Positions 8,349 to 17,187 of a stretch of DNA of 64,000 nucleotides are shown one piece after another. The notes under the pieces were generated by a model. It made no database searches and was not told where the DNA came from. It saw nothing but the letters and a program-made list of their open reading frames with translations. The number at the start of each line of letters is the position of its first letter. The first letter of the stretch is position 1. A program made the translations under genes and the position numbers. Source of the stretch: Desulfomonilaceae bacterium (lineage in GTDB: Bacteria > Desulfobacterota > Desulfomonilia > Desulfomonilales > Desulfomonilaceae); assembly GCA_041662605.1 (NCBI GenBank), contig JBAZSD010000017.1, positions 1 through 64,000 of the forward strand, in the 5' to 3' direction.

Positions 8349-10706
8349 TTGTCCTTACTGGACAATATTAGTCAAGCGATACTCCAATTGACCCGTGGCG
8401 AGATTCCAGACACATTGAATGCTCAAGGGCCTCAGGTGTCTGAAGATGTGGCGCGACTTGCCGACGCTGTTAATATCCTAATTAAGAATTATGCGGACTC
8501 CCAGCATTTCTTGATGTCACTCTCCGAGGGACGTCTCGATGTTGAACCCCCTCGTAGAAATTTTCTCATTTCCTCATTCAAGCAACTCCAAGCTCACCTG
8601 AAACATTTAACCTGGCAGACCCAACAAGTCGCTCGAGGTGATTTGAATCAAAGAGTCGACTTCCTTGGTGATTTCTCTGTTGCTTTCAATTCCATGATCG
8701 ATGCGTTGAAGGAGAAAAGGCTTATAGAAGAGGACCTCAAGAAAGCCAATCAATATTTGGATTCGGCAAACAGAGAACAAAGACGGCTGCTATCTACAGC
8801 AGCAACAGCCATATTAACGTTTGACTCTGCCGGCATAGTTACTGGAGTTAACGAGGAGTTTTGTCTAATTACAGGGTATGCGACAGACGACATCATAGGT
8901 AAAACATCCACTGTTCTTGGCGAAGAAATGAGCGCCGGGCCTTTTAGCCTGTTTAGATTGGGGTCAAAGGATCGTCTTGTCCGACACCAGTGTTCCATAC
9001 GAACCAAAGATGGACGTGTCTTGACTGTTTTGGAAAATGTCTCTGTAGAGAGAGACGATGAGGGAAGGATTATAGGAGGAATAGAATCTTTCATAGATGT
9101 CACTGAATTGATCGAAGCCCGGAAGCTTGCGGAACAAGCCTGTGTAGCCAAGAGTGAGTTTCTGGCGAACATGAGCCACGAAATTCGGACTCCAATGAAT
9201 GGAATCATTGGCATGACCGAACTCGCTCTAAACACTAAAATAACGGAGGAGCAGCGAGATTACCTTGAGTCGGTGATGATCTCGGCTAATTCTCTCCTTG
9301 GATTGATCAACGATATCCTGGATTTTTCCAAAATTGAAGCCGGCAAGCTGGAACTGACTCCGATGCAATTCAGTTTGCGGGATTGTATAGCGGACACCAT
9401 GACCACTATGGCGATAGGCGCCGACAATAAGGGGCTAGAATTAGTGTACAGTGTTCCTACCAATATTCCCGACGCTGTTATCGGAGATCCTGGACGACTT
9501 CGGCAGATTCTCGTCAACCTGATTGGCAACGCCATCAAATTTACAGCGGAGGGAGAGGTTGCCGTCAGCGCCAAATTGGAAGTCGAAACAGATGAGGAAA
9601 TTTGTATACACTTTTCCATTGCCGACACTGGTATAGGGATCCCGTTTGAAAAGCAAGAGAAGATATTTAACGCTTTTGAACAAGCTGATGGCTCGACTTC
9701 AAGGGTATACGGTGGCACTGGCCTAGGCTTGTCAATTACGGCCCGATTGGTCGAGATGATGGGGGGTCGAATCTGGGTCCAGAGTGGAACGGATAAAGGA
9801 AGCGTTTTTCACTTCATGGTCAGGCTGTTACCCTCGACTGAACCTGCGTCTAAGCGCATTCCGTTAGATGCCTCAAGCCTTAAGGGTGTTAACGTGTTGG
9901 TTGTGGACGATAATGCTACTAACAGACGCATCCTCGAAGAATCTCTCAGAGCCTGGGGGATGAACGTAACCTCAGTTGATGGAGGGAAATCGGCTCTTGA
10001 AGAGATGAAAAGGAGTGAGATCGCGGGGAGCCCCTTTGCAATCGTTTTGGTTGATTACATGATGCCGGAAATGGACGGATTTGAATTAGCTAAAAAAATC
10101 AAGGCTGACCCGAGTATCGCCAATACAACAATGACAATGCTCACGTCGGCGGGACAGCGTGGTGACGCCGCCAGGTGTCTGGAGCTGGGAATATCAGCTT
10201 ACTTGCTCAAACCGATTAACCAAAAGCAGCTCCTGGAGACAATGTGTGGTTCATTACAGAAAACCGCTGTTACCAAAACCAGGCCTTCCTTGTTGACACG
10301 TCATTCAATCCGCGAAAGCAAACGGAGCCTCAATATTCTGTTAGCTGAAGACAACTTGATAAACCAGAAATTGGCTGTTAGCTTGATACAAAGGATGGGG
10401 CATAAAGTGTCTGTCGCACAGAACGGTAAACAGGCGCTTGAGGCAATTGAAAGAGAGAAGTTTGACATCATACTGATGGATGTTCAGATGCCGGAAATGG
10501 ACGGTTTGGAGGCCACCCAAGCTATTCGTACAAAAGAGCGGTTGATCGGACAACAACGTATTCCCATCATAGCCATGACAGCATATGCTATGGCAGGTGA
10601 CCGAGATCGATGTCTTGACGCCGGTATGGATGGATACGTTTCCAAGCCCATAAATACTCAAGAACTATTTGAAACGATTGAAAATATGGAACTACACAAT
10701 AACTGA
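8349..10706 (+). CDS. hybrid sensor histidine kinase, HAMP-PAS-HK-REC-REC
   Basis: 785 residues from a TTG with GAGG upstream. Order: an N-terminal helical/HAMP-like region (~1-125; VARGDLNQRV), PAS (~145-255), HisKA with NMSHEIRTPMNG (His about 277), HATPase (NLIGNAIKF, DTGIGIP, GGTGLGL; to ~490), REC1 (VLVVDDNATN, acceptor Asp in VLVDYMMPEMDG) and REC2 (ILLAEDNLINQ, acceptor in ILMDVQMPEMDG). It lacks transmembrane segments and a periplasmic domain, so input must come through PAS or its V4R neighbour. No Hpt domain follows; phosphate would need a separate Hpt protein or act within the chain. Typical of BarA/RcsC-like soluble hybrids. Confidence 0.9.
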   Translation: MSLLDNISQAILQLTRGEIPDTLNAQGPQVSEDVARLADAVNILIKNYADSQHFLMSLSEGRLDVEPPRRNFLISSFKQLQAHLKHLTWQTQQVARGDLNQRVDFLGDFSVAFNSMIDALKEKRLIEEDLKKANQYLDSANREQRRLLSTAATAILTFDSAGIVTGVNEEFCLITGYATDDIIGKTSTVLGEEMSAGPFSLFRLGSKDRLVRHQCSIRTKDGRVLTVLENVSVERDDEGRIIGGIESFIDVTELIEARKLAEQACVAKSEFLANMSHEIRTPMNGIIGMTELALNTKITEEQRDYLESVMISANSLLGLINDILDFSKIEAGKLELTPMQFSLRDCIADTMTTMAIGADNKGLELVYSVPTNIPDAVIGDPGRLRQILVNLIGNAIKFTAEGEVAVSAKLEVETDEEICIHFSIADTGIGIPFEKQEKIFNAFEQADGSTSRVYGGTGLGLSITARLVEMMGGRIWVQSGTDKGSVFHFMVRLLPSTEPASKRIPLDASSLKGVNVLVVDDNATNRRILEESLRAWGMNVTSVDGGKSALEEMKRSEIAGSPFAIVLVDYMMPEMDGFELAKKIKADPSIANTTMTMLTSAGQRGDAARCLELGISAYLLKPINQKQLLETMCGSLQKTAVTKTRPSLLTRHSIRESKRSLNILLAEDNLINQKLAVSLIQRMGHKVSVAQNGKQALEAIEREKFDIILMDVQMPEMDGLEATQAIRTKERLIGQQRIPIIAMTAYAMAGDRDRCLDAGMDGYVSKPINTQELFETIENMELHNN

Positions 10707-11371
10707 GTGATATATGCAAAAAAACAGTCAAGTTAAAAGAAAACGTTGTCGGCTTCGGGCGCGAAATCGTTTTGGGGCCGACCCCGAACTCAGACCTAAT
10801 TGCTCGTGCAGCGGACAAGCGTGCTAAGTACCACTGCCAGAGTTGATTTAAATACAAGAAGGCGGTGTCCCTGCAGCAAGGGTCCAGCAAATCGTAAATC
10901 TGTATGCCCTTGTCCTTGACTAAATAATTCTAACCATTCGGTGTGTTGATTGTTATTACTGGTGGGCCAACCCTAAAAGGTAATTATTCCAGCATATTAA
11001 GGAGTTAATTTATCGTCCAGAGCATCCCTTTAATGTGATACGTAAAGGTATAGATGTATCTACTGGAAGTTTTAAAGCTTGTATGACCTGATATTTCCTG
11101 AACGGCCTTAATGTCGCCCGCAATCTGGTATCTTTGGGCGGCAGATGTGTTTTTTATGCTATGAAAACGACATTCGTTGTCAATACTCCGAAATCAAACA
11201 ATTGAGAGAAAATGTCTAACGGTTTGTGACAGAACGGAGTGACATTTGTTTTGACTGTTTTGAAGCAGCTTATGCGCCTAAGCCAGCGTCCATTTTTTCT
11301 AGACGATTAATGGGATTTATCGAACCACTAGGCAAGATAAAAATATGGCATAATTCCAGCGAAGGTCAATT
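10707..11371. other. 665-bp intergenic region, no gene seen
   Basis: No frame with recognisable protein similarity on either strand. A 21-base near-repeat (CTGCAGCAAGGGT, any base, CAGCAAA) at about 10870 recurs at about 20891, both times in debris. An AT-rich stretch before 11372 probably carries the promoter of the ABC exporter operon, but no clean -35/-10 pair could be chosen. Confidence 0.4.
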
Positions 11372-12409
11372 ATGAGTAAAAAAGTTATCCGAATCTTTGC
11401 CCTGTCGACCCTGATAGTAATCGGTTTGGGGGGAGGTTTCTGGTGGTGGCGTCTCCACGGGCAGCCGACCCAAACAGGCCAATTAGTCCTTTATGGCAAT
11501 GTGGACCTTCGTGAAGTGAATCTGGCATTTAACGGCAGTCAACGTATTGCCTCGATTTACGTCAAAGAGGGGGACAGGGTTACCAGCGGCCAATTACTAG
11601 CCGAACTTGAAACGCAGCGTCTAGAAGACGCTGTCAAACAGGCCGAGGCTCTGGCGGCGCAACAGGGTGAAGTTCTTAAGAGACTTGAGGCCGGCAGCCG
11701 GATCGAGGAGATCCGCCAGGCGGAGGCTAACGCCAACAAAGCCCGAGTCGACGCAGATAACGCCCAACGGACATGGGAACGCATACGCGACCTCTTTCAC
11801 GAACATGCCGTATCCCAACAACAGTCCGACGATTCCGAAGCGGCCGCGAAAGCTGCCCAAGCCACCTCGAAGGCTGCCCAGCAGGCTCTAAACCTGGCCT
11901 TGGCCGGTTCACGCGTCGAAGACATTGAAGCGGGGCGAGCGGCGTTGAGCGCTGCTCAGGCCAACATGGCACTGCGCCGGCAGGAACTAAAAGATGCTCG
12001 GCTTCATGCGCCGACCGACGGTATCATCCGCGACCGGATACTTGAACCGGGTACCATGGTGACGCCTCAAAATCCAGTCTTGATCCTTGCCCTGACCAAC
12101 CCACTCTGGGTCCGGGCATATGTCTCCGAGCCGGACTTGGGCAAACTTCGCCTCGGCATGAAAGCCACGATCACCACAGATAGTTATCCTGGAAAGCTCT
12201 ACGATGGCTGGGTCGGTTTCATCTCGCCAACGGCGGAGTTCACCCCTAAGACCGTTGAGACTACCGACTTGCGTACACGCCTGGTTTATCAGGTACGAGT
12301 CTTCGTACTTCAGGGGCAGGACGAATTACGGCTGGGGATGCCGGCCACTGTCACCATCGATATTGAACAAGCCTCAAAGCCCGATCGTTCGAGCGCCGGA
12401 CAGTCCTGA
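11372..12409 (+). CDS. ybhG: HlyD-family periplasmic adaptor of an ABC exporter
   Basis: 345 residues: one N-terminal membrane anchor (IFALSTLIVIGLGGGFWWW), a lipoyl/barrel half (VYVKEGDRV-like IYVKEGDRVTSGQLLAELE), a long alpha-hairpin rich in Ala/Gln/Glu (~85-205), then the second lipoyl half and beta-barrel (LHAPTDGIIRDRILEPG, ANVWVRAYVSEPDLGK-like region). This is the membrane-fusion protein that joins an inner-membrane ABC transporter to an outer-membrane channel. Gene order with the following ATPase and two permeases matches E. coli ybhGFSR, a cation/drug efflux system. The stop (TGATG) overlaps the start of the ATPase gene. No TolC-like gene is nearby. Confidence 0.88.
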   Translation: MSKKVIRIFALSTLIVIGLGGGFWWWRLHGQPTQTGQLVLYGNVDLREVNLAFNGSQRIASIYVKEGDRVTSGQLLAELETQRLEDAVKQAEALAAQQGEVLKRLEAGSRIEEIRQAEANANKARVDADNAQRTWERIRDLFHEHAVSQQQSDDSEAAAKAAQATSKAAQQALNLALAGSRVEDIEAGRAALSAAQANMALRRQELKDARLHAPTDGIIRDRILEPGTMVTPQNPVLILALTNPLWVRAYVSEPDLGKLRLGMKATITTDSYPGKLYDGWVGFISPTAEFTPKTVETTDLRTRLVYQVRVFVLQGQDELRLGMPATVTIDIEQASKPDRSSAGQS

Positions 12410-13020
12410 TGTTAACAACGGATTCGATTCCCGAACCGGACAACACGGCAGGTCAGGCGCTCGATTTCAAGGACGTTACGAAGGTTTTCCAATCGGGTAA
12501 ACGGATCGTGGAAGCCTTGCGGGGGATTAGCTTTCAGGCGCTACCCGGCATTATTACCGGTATGATCGGCCCCGATGGCGCGGGGAAGACCACAATCATG
12601 CGCCTGGCCGCCGGTTTGCTGATTCCCAACTCCGGCCGGATTACCTTTTTTGGTGTCGACGTCCAACAACACCCCTCACGAGTTCAATCCTCGCTGGGTT
12701 ACATGCCGCAGCATTTTGGACTCTACGAGGACCTTACTGTTCAAGAAAATCTGGATCTTTACGCCGACTTGCAGGGGGTTGGTCATGAAGAGCGGCCGGC
12801 CCGCTACTCTCAGCTCTTGGACATGACAGGTCTGGCGCCGTTCACGTCGAGGTTGGCCGGGCGGCTTTCCGGAGGGATGAAGCAGAAGCTTGGCCTTGCC
12901 TGCACGCTGGTCCGTTCTCCTCGTCTCCTGCTGCTCGACGAGCCAACTGTAGGCGTAGATCCTGTGTCGCGTAGAGAGTTGTGGGCCATCGTAGGAGGCC
13001 TGGTTAAAGCGAGGGAATGA
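12409..13020 (+). CDS. ybhF: ABC exporter ATPase, first nucleotide-binding domain (split YbhF)
   Basis: 203 residues. Walker A GPDGAGKTT (~50), Q-loop MPQHFG (~100), signature LSGGMKQK (~155) and Walker B LLLLDEPTVGVDP (~175) are all present. The frame then stops just after the D-loop region, before the switch-loop segment. In E. coli YbhF both ATPase domains lie in one ~578-residue chain. Here the missing end of this domain (LLSTAYLDEAERC) is the start of the next frame, in the -1 register, with a 4-bp ATGA overlap. So the first domain is completed by another polypeptide, or by frameshifting, or the gene has a one-base deletion. ATPase function alone is unlikely. Confidence 0.85.
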   Translation: MLTTDSIPEPDNTAGQALDFKDVTKVFQSGKRIVEALRGISFQALPGIITGMIGPDGAGKTTIMRLAAGLLIPNSGRITFFGVDVQQHPSRVQSSLGYMPQHFGLYEDLTVQENLDLYADLQGVGHEERPARYSQLLDMTGLAPFTSRLAGRLSGGMKQKLGLACTLVRSPRLLLLDEPTVGVDPVSRRELWAIVGGLVKARE

Positions 13021-14210
13021 GCGTCCTGCTCAGTACGGCCTACCTGGACGAAGCCGAGCGTTGTAGCCGGGTTGTGCTGTTTCACGAAGGACAGATCCTG
13101 GGGGAGGGATCCCCAGGGAATTTCAGCGCCCCGATGAAGGGTCGAACATTCAGTATTTCTGCTTCTGGACTTGCGAAACGCGCTATTCAACAGCGTTTGA
13201 TGGACAATCCCTTAGTTGTCGACGCCATCATTCAGGGAGAACAGGTCCGCGTCGTTGTGAAGTCAGGTGCGCAAACAGATGCGGAATCTTTGCTTCCCGG
13301 CGCCGCCGACGTCATACTGCGTGAAGTTGAGCCGCGCTTCGAAGATGGCTTTATCTCGCTGCTCCGCGAACGAGTGGCCGAAACTTCACAGAGGATGTCA
13401 TTCGATATCCGCGAACTGTCATCCCGGCAAGCCCTCTCAGCGTCGAGCGGACCGGTAATCAAGGTCCAGGATCTGGAGCGGCGCTTCGGGGATTTCTTCG
13501 CCGTTCGGGATGTCACATTCGATGTTGGTCGCGGCGAGATCTTTGGACTGTTGGGGGCCAATGGAGCGGGCAAGTCCACAACGTTTCGCATGCTCTGCGG
13601 CTTGCTGCCGGCTAGTGGGGGAACTTTAAGGGTCGCCGGTTTGGACCTGCGTCACTCGGCCGCAACGGCTAGAGGCCGCATCGGATACATGTCTCAAAAA
13701 TTTTCGCTTTACGGCGTCTTGAGTGTTCGCGAAAATTTACAATTCTTCGGCAGCGCCTATGGTCTTGATCGTCGGCGCCGAGCAAGGCGGATCGACTGGG
13801 CTATGGAACAGTTTGGGCTTGAACCGGTTTCTTCGGTCACCAGCGCCGATCTGCCACTGGGCTACAAGCAGCGCTTGGCCATGGCTTGCGCTTTGATGCA
13901 TGAGCCTGACATCCTGTTTCTTGATGAACCCACATCGGGGGTAGATCCTCTGGCTCGCCGTGAATTCTGGCGCCGCATAAGCGCCCTAGCCGAACGTGGG
14001 GTCACCGTGATGGTGACCACTCATTTCATGGAAGAGGCTGAATACTGTGACCGGCTGGCCATCATGGCCGCCGGTGAAATTCTCGCCCTGGGAACTCCAG
14101 AGCAGATCAAGGACAGGATGCGGACTGATTCCCAGCGGGAACCTACCATGGAGGATGCTTTCATCGGCCTACTCAAAGACTACGAGAGAATGAAAGCGAA
14201 CGCGGCATGA
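13017..14210 (+). CDS. ybhF: ABC exporter ATPase, rest of first and full second NBD (split YbhF)
   Basis: 397 residues from the ATG of the ATGA overlap. Residues 1-~115 are the tail of the first nucleotide-binding domain (MSVLLSTAYLDEAERC); the switch His of this half is Tyr, a degenerate site. After a linker, a complete second domain runs from ~145: Walker A GANGAGKST, Q-loop MSQKFSLY, signature-like LPLGYKQR, Walker B ILFLDEPTSGVDP and an intact switch VTTHFMEEAEYCDR. Together with the preceding frame the length (600) equals a normal YbhF. The end overlaps the first permease gene by 4 bp (ATGA), so the whole operon is tightly coupled. Confidence 0.85.
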   Translation: MSVLLSTAYLDEAERCSRVVLFHEGQILGEGSPGNFSAPMKGRTFSISASGLAKRAIQQRLMDNPLVVDAIIQGEQVRVVVKSGAQTDAESLLPGAADVILREVEPRFEDGFISLLRERVAETSQRMSFDIRELSSRQALSASSGPVIKVQDLERRFGDFFAVRDVTFDVGRGEIFGLLGANGAGKSTTFRMLCGLLPASGGTLRVAGLDLRHSAATARGRIGYMSQKFSLYGVLSVRENLQFFGSAYGLDRRRRARRIDWAMEQFGLEPVSSVTSADLPLGYKQRLAMACALMHEPDILFLDEPTSGVDPLARREFWRRISALAERGVTVMVTTHFMEEAEYCDRLAIMAAGEILALGTPEQIKDRMRTDSQREPTMEDAFIGLLKDYERMKANAA

Positions 14211-15367
14211 GCGAGACGAGCCAATCTTTGCCTCCTCCTCCAGTCCGCTTCGGCGCCTTGATGCGAATGAAAGGCTTGATCCGAAAGGAATTTCTCCAGA
14301 TCCTACGCGATCCTAGCAGCATAGCCATCGCCTTCCTGATGCCTTTCTTTTTGCTGCTGCTTTTCGGTTATGGGGTATCGCTGGATGCTGAGCACGTCCC
14401 TGTGGCCTTGGTAGTGGAGGCGTCAGATCCCGAAACAGCCAGTTTGACAGGCTCCTTTATGGCTTCGCGTTATTTCGCTCCGACCGTCTACTTAAATATG
14501 TCCGAAGCCATCGCAGCCATGAATGATCGTCGGGCGGACGCGATCGTCCATCTGCGCTCAGACTTCGGACGGCTTGTTTATGCCTCTGGCGGCGCTCCTA
14601 TCCAGGTGATTATCGAAGGCTCGGACGCCAACACAGGTCGCCTTGTATCGGGTTATATCGAAGGCACGATTCAGATCTGGCTGGCCCAGCAAGCCCGACT
14701 CAAGGGCCAATCCCTCCAGGCGCCCGTCGATATGCGTCCAAGGATTTGGTTCAATTCCGATGTTCGCAGTCAAAACTTCCTGGTGCCAGGCCTGATTGCC
14801 GTCATCATGACCCTGATCGGAGCCCTGTTAACGTCAATGGTCGTGGCGCGAGAATGGGAACGCGGAACGATGGAAGCCCTCGCCGTGACACCTGTGACAA
14901 TGACCGAAATCCTTCTGGGCAAGCTTGTTCCTTATTTCATTCTCGGCATGGGTGGGATGACACTGGCCGTTTCCATGGCGTATTTTTTGTTCGAGGTCCC
15001 TCTTCGAGGTTCGCTGTGGCTTTTAACCGCTACATCGGCCCTTTTTCTCCTGGTGGCGTTAGGAATGGGTTTACTGATTTCGATCATTGCTCGTAATCAG
15101 TTCGTGGCTGGTCAGGTGGCCATCATAGTGACTTTTCTCCCTGCTTTCCTGCTCTCCGGCTTCATTTTTGACATCACCAGCATGCCGACGGCGGTCCAGG
15201 TTATCACGCACCTGATTGCCGCCCGTTACTACGTGGCGATTCTCCAGACAATCTTCCTGGCCGGCGATATTTGGAGCGTCATTGTTCCCAATACCATAGC
15301 GCTGTTCGTGATGGCTGCCTTCTTTCTCGGCGTCAGTCGGCGCAAGGCTCGTAAACGATTGGATTAG
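14207..15367 (+). CDS. ybhS: ABC-2 type exporter permease (YbhS-like)
   Basis: 386 residues. A cytoplasmic N-terminus with LIRKEFLQILRDPSS is followed by the first membrane helix (IAFLMPFFLLLLFGYGVSL), a large extracytoplasmic domain (~50-185), and five C-terminal helices from ~195 with the typical REWERGTMEALAVTP loop between them. This is the standard ABC-2 efflux topology. It overlaps the ATPase gene and is followed 11 bp later by a second permease of the same family, so a heterodimer is expected. Substrate cannot be read from the sequence; the E. coli homologue exports Na+/Li+ and some drugs. Confidence 0.9.
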   Translation: MSETSQSLPPPPVRFGALMRMKGLIRKEFLQILRDPSSIAIAFLMPFFLLLLFGYGVSLDAEHVPVALVVEASDPETASLTGSFMASRYFAPTVYLNMSEAIAAMNDRRADAIVHLRSDFGRLVYASGGAPIQVIIEGSDANTGRLVSGYIEGTIQIWLAQQARLKGQSLQAPVDMRPRIWFNSDVRSQNFLVPGLIAVIMTLIGALLTSMVVAREWERGTMEALAVTPVTMTEILLGKLVPYFILGMGGMTLAVSMAYFLFEVPLRGSLWLLTATSALFLLVALGMGLLISIIARNQFVAGQVAIIVTFLPAFLLSGFIFDITSMPTAVQVITHLIAARYYVAILQTIFLAGDIWSVIVPNTIALFVMAAFFLGVSRRKARKRLD

Positions 15368-15378
15368 GAGCTTAACTG

Positions 15379-16488
15379 ATGTGGCGGCGCATCGTAGCGC
15401 TTATGAGAAAAGAATTTCTGGCGATCCTCAAGGACAAAAAAAGTCGGATCGTCTTGATAGGTCCTCCCATTATCCAACTCCTGGTCTTCGGATATGCCGC
15501 CACATATGACCTCAACCAAGTCCCGTTCGCTGTCTACAATGAAGATCAGGGCGGCGCATCCAGAGATCTGCTCGCCAAACTGCGTCTCTCACCGACCTTT
15601 CATGAAGTCGCAATAGTCACACATGATGATGAAATCGCCCCCCTGATAGATAGCAAGAAGGCGCTGCTATTTATTCACCTAGGCCCCAACTTCAGCCGCA
15701 ACCTCGGCCAAGGCATACCTGCTCCGCTGCAAGTCATCGTGGATGGCCGCAACTCCAATACTGCCATGATCGCTCTAAACTACATCCAATCGATTGTAGA
15801 CGCGTTCAACCAGGAATGGGCCGTCGTCGAGGGGCTAGGAAAACCTCGTGCGCACTTGGTAATCCGAGCGTGGTTCAACCCCAACCTGGAAAGCCGCTGG
15901 TTTATCGTGCCGGGCATCATCGGCCTGCTGACACTGGTGGTCACGATGCTGGTCACTGCTCTCTCAGTTGCTCGAGAACGGGAACAGGGAACCTTCGATC
16001 AACTTCTCGTCACACCGATGCGACCGACGGAGATCGTCCTTGGCAAAGCTCTACCTGGCTTTATCATTGGTTTTGCCGAGGCGACGTTGATCATGGTGGT
16101 CGCCGTCTATTGGTTTCACGTTCCTTTGCTGGGTCATCTGGCGACCCTTTATATGGGGCTGTTCCTTTTTCTTCTTTCGGCGATCGGGGTGGGACTGATG
16201 ATCTCCTCCATCTCCGTGACCCAACAGCAAGGATTGCTAGGCGCATTTCTCTTTCTCGTGCCGTCGATTATTCTCTCTGGATTCACCACACCCATAGCCA
16301 ACATGCCTCAGACGGTACAATACCTCACTTATATTAACCCCTTACGCTATTTCATGGTCGTCCTACGGGCAGTCTTCCTGCAAGGCGCTCCTTTTTTGTC
16401 CCTGCTGAATCAGTTCTGGCCTATGGCCTTGATCGGCATTGTGACCCTAAGTCTCGCAGGCTGGCTTTTCCGGCATAGGATGAATTGA
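15379..16488 (+). CDS. ybhR: ABC-2 type exporter permease (YbhR-like)
   Basis: 369 residues with the same topology as its neighbour: ALMRKEFLAILKDKKSR, helix 1 (IVLIGPPIIQLLVFGYA), an external domain, then five helices with the conserved REREQGTFDQLLVTPM loop (~205-220) and GFTTPIANMP before the last helices. It is the second half of the exporter pore. No gene of the operon follows; the next frame is a dodecin 280 bp on. The operon as a whole looks GC-richer than the flanking DNA and lies between degraded regions, which suggests acquisition by transfer. Confidence 0.9.
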   Translation: MWRRIVALMRKEFLAILKDKKSRIVLIGPPIIQLLVFGYAATYDLNQVPFAVYNEDQGGASRDLLAKLRLSPTFHEVAIVTHDDEIAPLIDSKKALLFIHLGPNFSRNLGQGIPAPLQVIVDGRNSNTAMIALNYIQSIVDAFNQEWAVVEGLGKPRAHLVIRAWFNPNLESRWFIVPGIIGLLTLVVTMLVTALSVAREREQGTFDQLLVTPMRPTEIVLGKALPGFIIGFAEATLIMVVAVYWFHVPLLGHLATLYMGLFLFLLSAIGVGLMISSISVTQQQGLLGAFLFLVPSIILSGFTTPIANMPQTVQYLTYINPLRYFMVVLRAVFLQGAPFLSLLNQFWPMALIGIVTLSLAGWLFRHRMN

Positions 16489-16765
16489 GATTACTTATTC
16501 CGTAGCGCTGCACAACGAATGTCCCGAGACTGGCAGAGATTTCGGCTCTGCGAATGACCATTGGTACAAGACGCCTTGTGACCGTCTCTCCACGATAATT
16601 GCCAGAATGGCCCCAGAAGAGAATCCTGTTATTGGCATGACCATTACTTTGTGGTGTTTCTCAATATTTTGATTTTATGCTAACAGATCAAGTTCTGTGG
16701 TTGACAATTTGGCGCCTGATTCCCTACTCTCTAACACGGTGAGGCATGCTAGTCAGGAGGATACT

Positions 16766-16972
16766 ATGTCAGGACGAGTCGCTCGAGTTACTGAGGTGAT
16801 TGCGGGTTCGCCTAACAGCTTTGATGAGGCCATAAAGCTGGCTTTTGAACGCGCAAACAAGACTTTAAGAAACATAACCGGCATGAAAATTGTTGATATG
16901 AGTGTCATGTGTGAGGCAGGAGAGATACAGGAATACCGTATTCGTGTCGAGGTGATCTTCGTTTTAGAATAA
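16766..16972 (+). CDS. dodecin-family flavin-binding protein
   Basis: 68 residues from the ATG at 16766, which has AGGAGG 6 nt upstream; an earlier in-frame start lacks this. The sequence fits dodecin throughout: VTEVIAGSPNSFDEAIKLA, then NITGMKIVDM and EYRIRVEVIFVLE, one helix packed on a three-strand sheet. Dodecins form hollow dodecamers that store or buffer flavins (or CoA). The conserved aromatic Trp that stacks on flavin in archaeal dodecin is not present (MKIVDMSV at that strand), as in many short bacterial relatives, so the ligand is uncertain. It stands alone with its own likely promoter. Confidence 0.85.
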   Translation: MSGRVARVTEVIAGSPNSFDEAIKLAFERANKTLRNITGMKIVDMSVMCEAGEIQEYRIRVEVIFVLE

Positions 16973-17187
16973 GTATTGAGTCTATTCAATGTCGCGATGC
17001 TGCTTCACCAAACATCAATTATCATCCTTCGTTGAACCCCTTGGAATATTTAGTCTTTGCATCTCAACACCCACAATTGTTGATTTAGATAGAAAAGGTC
17101 GCTGACGTAACGGTTAATCCACCGCTGTAATCGACTTCTTTAGCCATTGTAAACATCCTCATGTATGAAGGATCGAGCGATTAATTT

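Noticed and set aside
10588..10890. 100-codon minus-strand frame at the end of the V4R-coupled kinase
   Set aside because: It overlaps the conserved receiver coding sequence by over 100 bp and has no similarity or ribosome site.
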